A DNA stretch of 7,295 nucleotides, taken from an uncultured Eubacteriales bacterium (GTDB lineage Bacteria; Bacillota; Clostridia; Oscillospirales; Acutalibacteraceae). The DNA is taken from positions 1-7,295 of the forward strand of contig CAKSNI010000049.1 in the NCBI GenBank assembly GCA_934476025.1, in the 5' to 3' direction. The translations under genes and the position numbers were made by a program. The notes under the pieces were generated by a model, which was given only the letters and a program-made list of their open reading frames with translations, was not told the origin of the DNA and searched no databases. Shown in pieces: positions 1 through 7,152 of this stretch. The first letter of the stretch is position 1, and each line of letters opens with the position of its first letter.

Positions 1-77
1 TTTCGGCGGTTCGCAAACGCCTGACCCAAAACGGTGCCATTGTACCGGACGCCTCCCTTTTTGCCCCGGCAGAATAA
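1..77 (+). CDS. 3' end of an unidentified rightward gene (partial)
   Basis: Only the last 24 codons are inside the window, read in the frame starting at position 3 and ending at the TAA at 75-77. The tail reads SAVRKRLTQNGAIVPDASLF, then APAE and stop. The other two forward frames are less convincing: one stops after seven codons and the other runs on past the terminator with low-complexity lysines. A strong intrinsic terminator starts about 20 bases after the stop, which is what a real gene end would show. The tail has no motif I recognise, so no function is given. The call rests on frame and terminator placement alone. Confidence 0.45.
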   Translation, partial: SAVRKRLTQNGAIVPDASLFAPAE

Positions 78-96
78 AATCAAATCCGAAAAAACC

Positions 97-129
97 AAAA
101 AAAGTCCGGCTGATTGGCTGGACTTTTTT
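97..129 (+). terminator. Intrinsic terminator after the partial upstream gene
   Basis: An A-run leads into the stem AGTCCGGC, loop TGATTG, then GCTGGACT and a run of six T. The stem is eight pairs including one G-T wobble and can be lengthened by flanking A-T pairs. Because both flanks are A/T runs it could work in both directions, but its place 20 bases after the stop at 77 fits the rightward gene. Confidence 0.85.
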
Positions 130-146
130 GATGCATCCGCTATAAT
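119..146 (+). promoter_or_regulatory. Candidate sigma-A promoter for a small RNA
   Basis: TATAAT lies at 141-146, an exact -10 box. The best -35 candidate is TGGACT at 119-124, 16 bases upstream and matching TTGACA at four of six positions. It overlaps the downstream arm of the preceding terminator. Transcription would begin near 152. No protein gene follows on this strand before the hairpin at 331-375, so this promoter would drive the candidate RNA. The -10 is good, the -35 modest, and the call is an inference. Confidence 0.45.
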
Positions 147-149
147 AAG

Positions 150-383
150 GGAAAATTTCTTTCTTTAGACTTTTGGCCACTGAGGTTTTGGGGCGCATAA
201 GACGGCAAAAAGACGAAAGAGCTGCCGGGCTTTGCGAACCGGCCGCCAAAATGGTTTTTGCCGCCCGTACGGCCCAAAGTTTTCTCCCGATCCGCTTCGC
301 GGCCGCAAAAACAATTTCTTATTTCCCGGCAGACCAAAGTGGCCTCCGGCATTTTGCCGGAGGCCACTTTGGTCTATTTTTAT
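150..383 (+). ncRNA. Candidate structured small RNA, unknown family
   Basis: This 300-base gap between convergent genes holds a promoter-like sequence, nested inverted repeats and a terminator. Nested pairings: GGGA (149-152) with TCCC (285-288); ACTTTTGGCC (169-178) with GGCCCAAAGT (271-280), nine pairs and one mismatch; CGGCAAAAA (203-211) with TTTTTGCCG (255-263), nine perfect pairs; and GCCGG (224-228) with CCGGC (239-243). Together they make a rod with internal loops, followed by a small hairpin CCGC-TTC-GCGG (292-302) and then the terminator. The expected start near 152 lies at the edge of the outermost stem, which is a weak point. Overlapping open frames have no start with a good ribosome site and no recognisable protein. 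A rod with internal loops recalls 6S RNA in outline only; I see no conserved 6S sequence and do not assign a family. The alternative is non-functional intergenic DNA or a 3' UTR. Confidence 0.4.
331..383 (+). terminator. Perfect 21-bp hairpin with T-tract between convergent transcripts
   Basis: AGACCAAAGTGGCCTCCGGCA (331-351) is exactly complementary to 355-375, with a TTT loop. On the plus strand it is followed by ATTTTTAT, a good terminator tail. On the minus strand the flank after the stem is poor in T. It is therefore best read as the rightward terminator of whatever is transcribed from about 152. It also lies 58 bases beyond the glnN stop and could form the 3' end of that message, making it a shared convergent terminator. 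Confidence 0.8.
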
Positions 384-432
384 ACCCCAAATACAATTTT
401 TCGACGGTGCTTATCCCCTGCGGATTTTCGGA

Positions 433-2529
<2,097 letters not shown>

Positions 2530-2547
2530 GACCATTCTCCTTACTGC

Positions 2548-2604
2548 AAAATAAAAAGGCAGGGAAGCCGACGGAATTTCTTCCGTTCAAGACTTCCTTG
2601 CCTT
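2548..2604 (-). terminator. Terminator-like hairpin in the glnN leader (possible attenuator)
   Basis: Read leftward, AAGGCAAGGAAG (2604-2593) pairs with CTTCCCTGCCTT (2567-2556) with one A-C mismatch. An inner stem ACGGAA/TTCCGT closes a GAAA loop. TTTTTATTTT follows at once, giving an intrinsic terminator. It lies after the glnN promoter and before the glnN ribosome site, so it would stop glnN transcripts unless prevented, and would also end read-through from the decarboxylase gene. I do not see a riboswitch aptamer in the short leader, so any antitermination signal would probably be a protein or an alternative fold. Confidence 0.75.
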
Positions 2605-2622
2605 GCTTTTGAATATGGCGAT

Positions 2623-2651
2623 ATTATAGGCCTTTCGGCGGATTTTGTCAA
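2623..2651 (-). promoter_or_regulatory. Consensus sigma-A promoter of glnN
   Basis: On the minus strand TTGACA (2651-2646) and TATAAT (2628-2623) are separated by exactly 17 bases. Both boxes match the consensus perfectly. The expected start is near 2616, giving a leader of about 87 bases that contains the hairpin at 2604-2556. This lets glnN be expressed independently of the upstream scfA-scfB-decarboxylase unit. Confidence 0.9.
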
Positions 2652-2729
2652 GCCCCAACCCATAAAACCGAATGATTTTAAGCCGATGGCCGGGTTTTCC
2701 TGCCATTCTTTTTTGGAAACGGGTTTTGA

Positions 2730-4070
2730 TTATTTTTCAAAAGGTGCCGCCACCACCCGAATATGGGAAATGCCGTAATATTCGAGCAGTGAAACCGTCG
2801 ATTCTTCCACAATTTCTCCCGGAATCACCGGCAGTACCGCCGGCGGGCAGGAAACGCTCACATCGGCACAGATTCTCCCGACGGCTTTGCGAACCGGAAG
2901 CCGTTCCTGCTTTGAAAATCGGGCCGATCGTACCGAAAGCCCCCGCCGCGGCAGCGAAAAAGCCGGTGGAACCGAAGAAATTTCCGCCCGGCAGGGCACG
3001 GCGTTTAGGCAGGATTGCAGCGCGGAAAAATCTTCTTTCCCGTTTTCGGGGGAAGGCATCAGGGTTAAAAAATCCGGATCGCTGAATTCGGGAACAATGC
3101 CGTTCTTTTGCAGAACAGCCGAAAGTTCCGTCCCGGTATATCCGTATTCCTTAGCGCACAGGGTAATTTTCATCGGTTCGTCGCCAAAAATCCGGAACCC
3201 CTGCCGAGTCAGAATTTCTTTCAGGTTTTTGACCCGAACCAGGCATTCCCGAAGTTTTTGCGGATACTCCCGGCAAAGCTGCCGGTTGACGGCATCCAGC
3301 GAAGCCAAAATCAGATAGGATGGACTGCTGGAAGCAAAAAGCTGCATGGTTTCCCAAACAGGCTGCTGCAGTTGTTCGCAAACGGCCGTGGTTAAATGCA
3401 AATAGGCACCTCCCGTCAGTACCGGGAGGGTTTTATGGGCGGAATCACAACACACATCCGCGCCGAGATCCATCGGATGGGAGGATTCCGGCAAAAAACG
3501 AAGATATGCCCCGTGGGCATTGTCTACCGCCAAAAGAACTCCGGCCCGATGGCATACCCGGGCCAAACCGGCCAGATCGACCCGATTCCCGAGATAATCC
3601 GGGTCGGTCAGATAAACCGCCGTCGGCCGATGCCGGGCAATGGCTTCTTCCAGTTTTTCGGGAGATATCCGGCAGGACAGAATCGGTCCTACCTCCCAAA
3701 GCCAGACAATTTCAAATCCCAGCAGCGCCGCCGCATAAACAAAACTGCGATGAGCATTTCGCCCGGCCAGAATTTTCGGCTTTTGCCCCCGGTTCACGGC
3801 CAACTGACAAAGGATCGCCGTCATCGTCTGAATGCAAAGGGTGGAGCCCCCGGCCGAATACCAGGTCGGGCAGCCGAACAGACGGGAGGCATTTTCCTCG
3901 CTTTCGGCAATCACGCCGTGCGGGCAAAACAATTCATCCGCCCCGTCAATTTCGGTGATATCCATCGGTTCCGCCCCCAAAAGGGGAATCCCTTTGTGAC
4001 CCGGCATATGCATCCGCACCGGTGAAGAATCCCGATACTGCCGGATAAAATCAAGAATCGGTGTGGTCAT
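2730..4070 (-). CDS. Short Orn/Lys/Arg decarboxylase-family PLP enzyme
   Basis: The 446-residue protein belongs to the fold type I PLP-dependent basic amino-acid decarboxylases, which make polyamine precursors; the substrate cannot be told from sequence. Visible motifs: HMPGHKG (21-27); AGGST (73-77) in the cofactor phosphate region; RNAHRS (104-109) with the ring-stacking His; DNAHGAY (183-189), which carries the Asp that contacts the pyridine nitrogen; and DSAHKTL (209-215) with Lys213 as the expected Schiff-base lysine. The C-terminal part (about 370-446) resembles the family's small C-terminal domain. It lacks the N-terminal wing domain of the roughly 715-residue E. coli enzymes and is nearer in size to the short YaaO-like group. 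DNAHGAY differs from the commoner DEAHGAH, so it may be a divergent subgroup. The start at 4070 follows a weak GGGAAAG site and overlaps the end of scfB by 20 bases, pointing to coupled translation. No clear terminator directly follows its stop. Confidence 0.9.
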   Translation of the reverse strand: MTTPILDFIRQYRDSSPVRMHMPGHKGIPLLGAEPMDITEIDGADELFCPHGVIAESEENASRLFGCPTWYSAGGSTLCIQTMTAILCQLAVNRGQKPKILAGRNAHRSFVYAAALLGFEIVWLWEVGPILSCRISPEKLEEAIARHRPTAVYLTDPDYLGNRVDLAGLARVCHRAGVLLAVDNAHGAYLRFLPESSHPMDLGADVCCDSAHKTLPVLTGGAYLHLTTAVCEQLQQPVWETMQLFASSSPSYLILASLDAVNRQLCREYPQKLRECLVRVKNLKEILTRQGFRIFGDEPMKITLCAKEYGYTGTELSAVLQKNGIVPEFSDPDFLTLMPSPENGKEDFSALQSCLNAVPCRAEISSVPPAFSLPRRGLSVRSARFSKQERLPVRKAVGRICADVSVSCPPAVLPVIPGEIVEESTVSLLEYYGISHIRVVAAPFEK

Positions 4071-5445
4071 TTTTTGCTTTCCCGGCTTCCCGTACAATGG
4101 CCACCGCCAGGGCGCATTCCAGCCGTTTGCAGAACAGTTCGCAGCCTTCCCGGTATACCCCACGGACCGATCCGGTCGCATGATAGGCATTGGCCGCGCA
4201 GCCGCCGGAACAGTACAGGCGTGCCCAGCAATCCCGGCATTCCTCACGGGCATAAACATTGCAGGCCGCAAATTCGCCCTGCACGGTGGGATTGGTCACC
4301 CCCTGCCAGATATCGCCGAGCCGGAATTTTTCCTCCCCGACAAACTGATGGCAGGGATACAAATCGCCCCACGGAGTCACCGCCATATATTCGGTTCCCG
4401 AACCGCAGCCGGAAATCCGTTTATAGATGCACGGGCCGCCTTTGAGATCGATCATATAATGATAAAAGGTAAAGGGGTCATTTTTTCGGTCATAGTCGAG
4501 CATCAATTCCGCCAACTGCTCATATTGCCGTTTGACAATTTCACGGTCGGCTTCCGTTAGGGCGGCGGGATCATCGGCCCGGGCCACTACCGGTTCCATG
4601 CTCAGTTCCCGGAATCCGAGATCCAGCATTGCCTGTACATCCTTCAGAAAGTCGGGATTGGCGTGGGTGAAGGTTCCCCGCATATAATAATTCTTTCCCT
4701 TTCTGGCCTGTACCAGCTTTTGGAATTTCGGAACAACGGTATCAAAACTGCCCTTGCCGGCATAGTCCACCCGGAAGCGGTCATGAATTTCCTTACGCCC
4801 GTCCAGACTCAAAACCACATTGCTCATTTCACGGTTCGCAAAATCGATCACATCATCGTCAATCAGCACCCCGTTGGTGGTCAAAGTGAATCGGAAATTT
4901 TTCCCGGCTTCCTTTTCGATGCTGCGCGCGTAGGCAACCAATTGCTTCACAACATCAAAATTCATCAGCGGTTCTCCGCCGAAGAAGTCCACTTCCAGGT
5001 TGCGCCGGCTGCCGGAGTGTTCCACCAAAAAATCCAATGCCCGTTTTCCGGTTTCAAAACTCATGAGCGCCCGGTCGCCATGGTATTTCCCCTGGCTGGC
5101 AAAGCAGTAGGAGCAATTCAGATTGCAGGTGTGGGCAATATGCAGACACAGCGCCTTGATCACGCCGCCTGTTTTGGCCTTGAGTTCCCCGGCCATCGGT
5201 TCGTACCGGTCCTCACAGAACAGTTTTTCGGCTTTTTTCAGTTCCTCAATCTGATCGTAGCATTCCTGCAGTTCGGCCCGATCGGTCTGCGGATATTTTG
5301 CCTGTATCCGGTCAATCAGGCTTTCCCGATCCTCCGATAAAAAGCCGGCAATCATATCATAAGCAACCTCATCAACCAAATGAATGCTGCCGGAACAGAT
5401 ATCCAGAACAATATTGTACCCGAACATTTGATACTGGTGAATCAT
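4051..5445 (-). CDS. scfB: SCIFF peptide maturase, radical SAM/SPASM (ScfB)
   Basis: This radical SAM enzyme installs thioether cross-links in the SCIFF precursor encoded just upstream. The order over 464 residues is: an N-terminal PqqD-like peptide-recognition region (about 1-78); the radical SAM core beginning with CNLNCSYC, whose Cys107, Cys111 and Cys114 form the CX3CX2C cluster site; the SAM-binding FGGEP (155-159); and a Cys-rich SPASM region for auxiliary iron-sulfur clusters with Cys at 339, 347, 365, 395, 403, 406, 412, 416, 435 and 439. Length and layout fit the SCIFF maturase family (CteB and Tte1186 are studied relatives), and adjacency to scfA settles the assignment. The start at 5445 is preceded by GGGAG at a suitable distance; open frame continues further upstream but lacks family sequence. 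Its last 20 bases overlap the decarboxylase gene. No expected motif is missing. Confidence 0.95.
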   Translation of the reverse strand: MIHQYQMFGYNIVLDICSGSIHLVDEVAYDMIAGFLSEDRESLIDRIQAKYPQTDRAELQECYDQIEELKKAEKLFCEDRYEPMAGELKAKTGGVIKALCLHIAHTCNLNCSYCFASQGKYHGDRALMSFETGKRALDFLVEHSGSRRNLEVDFFGGEPLMNFDVVKQLVAYARSIEKEAGKNFRFTLTTNGVLIDDDVIDFANREMSNVVLSLDGRKEIHDRFRVDYAGKGSFDTVVPKFQKLVQARKGKNYYMRGTFTHANPDFLKDVQAMLDLGFRELSMEPVVARADDPAALTEADREIVKRQYEQLAELMLDYDRKNDPFTFYHYMIDLKGGPCIYKRISGCGSGTEYMAVTPWGDLYPCHQFVGEEKFRLGDIWQGVTNPTVQGEFAACNVYAREECRDCWARLYCSGGCAANAYHATGSVRGVYREGCELFCKRLECALAVAIVREAGKAKNDHTDS

Positions 5446-5467
5446 GTTTTTTCTCCCGTTTTCATTC

Positions 5468-5520
5468 AAGGCGCTAACCCAGCCGGCCCCGGCCGGTTTT
5501 AACCGCCTTTTTTCTCTTTT
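5468..5520 (+). terminator. GC-rich hairpin with plus-strand T-tract upstream of scfB
   Basis: AAGGCG (5468-5473) pairs with CGCCTT (5504-5509), with an inner GC-rich GCCGG/CCGG stem and AACC/GGTT pairs. On the plus strand it runs into TTTTTTCTCTTTT. As a terminator it therefore points against the genes and could only stop antisense transcription. On the sense strand it would be a stable stem just before the scfB ribosome site. The role is unproven. Confidence 0.45.
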
Positions 5521-5530
5521 TATAACAGTG

Positions 5531-5565
5531 AAAATGCCGCCCCCAAGGACGGCATTTTGTTTTTG
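5531..5565. terminator. Hairpin between scfA and scfB
   Basis: AAAATGCCG (5531-5539) and CGGCATTTT (5550-5558) form a nine-pair stem. On the plus strand it is followed by GTTTTTG. On the sense (minus) strand the T-tract is only the four T of the stem itself. It could be a leaky terminator or 3' stabilising stem that keeps scfA message more abundant than scfB, as suits a precursor peptide and its enzyme. Confidence 0.5.
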
Positions 5566-5599
5566 TACCCGAAATAGCCGGGAATCCCGGCCACGGCCA

Positions 5600-5749
5600 T
5601 TACTTGCTTTCTTTCTTTTCGCAAGCCTGGTTGGCAATTCCGCAACTGGTTTTGCAAGCCGACTGGCAGGAAGTCTGGCATTCTCCGCAGCCGCCCTTTT
5701 TGGCACTTTCGCACAGATTGCGGGTTTCCACAGTGTGAATGTGTTTCAT
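5600..5749 (-). CDS. scfA: SCIFF ranthipeptide precursor (ScfA)
   Basis: A 49-residue precursor of the SCIFF family (six cysteines in forty-five residues), a ribosomally made peptide that is thioether-cross-linked by the maturase encoded 154 bases downstream. The N-terminus MKHIHTVETR and the core CGECQTSCQSACKTSC are the family hallmark. Cysteines are at 13, 21, 24, 28, 32, 36 and 43; the last six match the canonical set and Cys13 is extra. Position 37, right after Cys36, is Gly, whereas from memory the characterised SCIFF peptides have Thr there as thioether acceptor. The ribosome site AGGGAGGG (5757-5764) serves two adjacent ATG codons. I chose 5749 because family members begin Met-Lys-His and the spacer is 8 bases; starting at 5752 adds one Met. 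It has its own consensus promoter and forms the first gene of the scfA-scfB-decarboxylase unit. The peptide's biological role is unsettled in the family. Confidence 0.95.
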   Translation of the reverse strand: MKHIHTVETRNLCESAKKGGCGECQTSCQSACKTSCGIANQACEKKESK

Positions 5750-5782
5750 CATTGGTCCCTCCCTGAATACTGGATTGAGGTC

Positions 5783-5811
5783 ATTATAGCATACAATTTT
5801 CCGCTTGTCAA
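5783..5811 (-). promoter_or_regulatory. Consensus sigma-A promoter of scfA
   Basis: On the minus strand TTGACA (5811-5806) and TATAAT (5788-5783) are 17 bases apart, both perfect, and the -10 is extended by TGC. Transcription would start near 5776, leaving a leader of only about 25 bases with the scfA ribosome site. Such a strong unstructured start suggests high constitutive expression of the precursor. Confidence 0.92.
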
Positions 5812-5812
5812 T

Positions 5813-5882
5813 AAAACCGGTGAGAATTTCCCCGGTTCCCGGTTTGTTTTTTTACTCTATCACCGAATCGGGCAAAACCGGT
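5813..5882. repeat. AAAACCGGT repeats between the divergent promoters
   Basis: AAAACCGGT occurs at 5813-5821 and again at 5874-5882 in direct orientation, and an inverted partial copy CCGGTTT lies at 5839-5845, followed by GTTTTTTT. They sit between the divergent scfA and lysine-transporter promoters. They could be an operator or a rightward terminator-like hairpin (AAACCGG with CCGGTTT), or chance. No gene lies here. Confidence 0.3.
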
Positions 5883-5925
5883 CGGACATTTCTCGTGTAA
5901 TTTTCACAAACTTTTCGTTTGCCCC

Positions 5926-5954
5926 TTGACAACCCACAAAGAAAGGTTTATAAT
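5926..5954 (+). promoter_or_regulatory. Consensus sigma-A promoter of the lysine transporter operon
   Basis: TTGACA (5926-5931) and TATAAT (5949-5954) are separated by 17 bases, both perfect. The start would be near 5961, about 17 bases before the P1 stem of the riboswitch, so every transcript carries the aptamer. Confidence 0.92.
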
Positions 5955-5977
5955 ACGCCACAAATAAGACAGCACCT

Positions 5978-6138
5978 GATAGAGGTTGCGGAACCGATGA
6001 GTATTCCGGGTTGGTACGCCGGCAAGCGTATCCGGAAAAAAGGCTGTTCCGCCGAAGCAATTTCCCGGTTGCCGCCGTGTGATTGCTGGGCCTGTGCCGA
6101 ATAGGTACAGTACTGTCACAGTATTGTGGAGCGCTATC
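5978..6138 (+). promoter_or_regulatory. Lysine riboswitch (L-box) aptamer
   Basis: P1 is GATAG (5978-5982) with CTATC (6134-6138); the flanking GATAGAGGTTGCGG and GGAGCGCTATC resemble the B. subtilis lysC L-box from memory. The GAGTA turn follows at 5999-6003. P2 includes TTCCGG (6004-6009) with CCGGAA (6032-6037) and TACGC/GCGTA (6015-6030), closing loop L2 CGGCAA (6020-6025). P3 is AGCAAT (6056-6061) with ATTGCT (6082-6087), and its loop contains TTGCCG (6069-6074), an exact complement of L2: the L2-L3 kissing pair of this class. P4 (CTGT/ACAG, 6092-6110) and a P5 hairpin follow. By family knowledge, bound lysine favours the downstream terminator, shutting off the transporter genes. Confidence 0.93.
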
Positions 6139-6188
6139 AAAAGGTTTTGCTTTTTCCTTCGGCATTTGGCCGGGAAATTCCAAATTCA

Positions 6189-6230
6189 AAGCCTGCGATC
6201 CTCCACCGGGTCGCAGGCTTATTATTTTAT
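6189..6230 (+). terminator. Expression-platform terminator of the lysine riboswitch
   Basis: AAGCCTGCGA (6189-6198) pairs perfectly with TCGCAGGCTT (6211-6220) around a 12-base loop, followed by ATTATTTTAT. It lies 50 bases after the aptamer and 20 bases before the start codon region of the substrate-binding protein. A weaker competing fold is possible: GCTTT (6149-6153) with AAAGC (6188-6192), enclosing TTTGG/CCAAA, would take up the edge of the terminator's first arm and might act as antiterminator; this is an inference. Confidence 0.9.
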
Positions 6231-6250
6231 CAAAACAGGAGATGTTTGTC

Positions 6251-7138
6251 ATGAGTATGATGAGAAGAACAATCGCAATTCTTTTGGCTCTGGTTTTCTG
6301 CCTGGCCTGTTTCGCCGGTTGCGGTTCGAAAACCGAAACCGCCGGTGTGGATATCCGCAACGCCAAATCCCTGAGTGACCTGAAGGGGGCTAAAATCGCC
6401 GCCCAAACCGGTACCTTCCACGCCGATGCCCTTACCCAGATTGAAGAAGTTCAGGCCAGCACCCTGCCGGAATTTTCCGACCTTCTGACCGCACTGAAGA
6501 GCGGCAGCATTGACGGATATGTAGCCGAAGAGCCCACCGCCCTTTCGGTTACCAAGAGCGACAGCACCCTGACCTATCTGCCGCTGAAAAACAACGACAC
6601 CGGTTTCACCGCCACCGCCGCCGATGTCGGTGTGGCCATCGGGGTAAAAAAAGGTTCGGATTTAAAGGCAAAAATCGATTCCGTTCTCAGTGAAATCACA
6701 GCCGAACAAAAAGAAAAGCTGATGGAACAGATTGTTACCCTGGCTTCGGGCGGCAGTGTGGATTCCTTCGCCCTTTCCGCTCCGGCTCCCCAAACCTATA
6801 ACGGGGTTTTGAAAATCGGTATGGAATGTGCCTACGAGCCCTACAACTGGACCGATACCGAAGGAAAAACGCTCGGTGCGGTTCCGATCAGCAGCCCGGG
6901 TCAGGAAGGCCTGTACGCCAACGGATACGATGTACAGATTGCTCAGTATGTCGCCAACAAGCTGGGTATGAAGCTGGAAATCTACGCAACCGTCTGGGAT
7001 TCTCTGCTGCCGGCCGTTCAATCCGGAACCATTGACGCCGTCGTTGCCGGCATGAGCCCGACCGCCGAGCGCGAAAAGGAAATCGACTTCACCCAGACCT
7101 ATTACGAATCCAACCTGGTTATCATCATTAAGAAATAA
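6251..7138 (+). CDS. Lysine-type ABC transporter substrate-binding lipoprotein, apparently circularly permuted
   Basis: A 295-residue extracellular solute-binding lipoprotein of the polar amino-acid family. Signal sequence: MSMMRR, a hydrophobic stretch, and FAGC (21-24) with Cys24 as lipid site. The halves are in reversed order. Residues 38-165 look like the second half of a normal protein: SLSDLKGAKIAAQTG at the lobe-2 entry, then ALKSGSIDGYVAEEP (81-95), then VGVAIGVKKGSDL (126-138). After a linker (about 166-185) come the sequences that normally begin such proteins: LKIGMECAYEPYNW (187-200), GYDVQIAQYVANKLGM (225-240), and SPTAEREKEIDF (269-280) with the ligand-carboxylate Arg274, ending at YYESNLVIIIKK where lobe 2 normally follows. 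Each half is present once, so a complete binding site is possible. The ATG at 6251 has GGAG 9 bases upstream. The lysine riboswitch makes lysine the likely ligand. A permease gene follows after 69 bases. Confidence 0.93.
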   Translation: MSMMRRTIAILLALVFCLACFAGCGSKTETAGVDIRNAKSLSDLKGAKIAAQTGTFHADALTQIEEVQASTLPEFSDLLTALKSGSIDGYVAEEPTALSVTKSDSTLTYLPLKNNDTGFTATAADVGVAIGVKKGSDLKAKIDSVLSEITAEQKEKLMEQIVTLASGGSVDSFALSAPAPQTYNGVLKIGMECAYEPYNWTDTEGKTLGAVPISSPGQEGLYANGYDVQIAQYVANKLGMKLEIYATVWDSLLPAVQSGTIDAVVAGMSPTAEREKEIDFTQTYYESNLVIIIKK

Positions 7139-7152
7139 GATTTTACCGGACA

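Noticed and set aside
140..367. Minus-strand open frame of 75 codons downstream of glnN
   Set aside because: Its start lies inside the perfect hairpin at 331-375, no ribosome site precedes it and the product has no family features. The inverted repeats in this stretch are better explained by RNA structure.
331..375. Perfect palindrome as an insertion-sequence end, attachment site or CRISPR-like unit
   Set aside because: Single copy, no transposase or target duplication nearby, and the T-tract after it fits a terminator.
150..383. Assignment of the candidate RNA as 6S, SRP, RNase P or tmRNA
   Set aside because: I could not find the conserved sequence blocks of these RNAs; only a rod-like outline resembles 6S, which is not enough to name it.
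5600..5749. Cys-rich small protein as a metallothionein or ferredoxin fragment
   Set aside because: The CGECQTSCQSACKTSC block and the adjacent radical SAM/SPASM maturase are specific to SCIFF.
5860..6366. Minus-strand open frame of 168 codons across the riboswitch
   Set aside because: It spans the plus-strand promoter, riboswitch and terminator and has no recognisable protein; the RNA element explains the sequence.
6251..7138. Binding-protein gene as a pseudogene, tandem fusion or frameshifted pair
   Set aside because: The frame is uninterrupted with signal peptide and ribosome site, and each lobe segment is present once and complementary to the other rather than duplicated.
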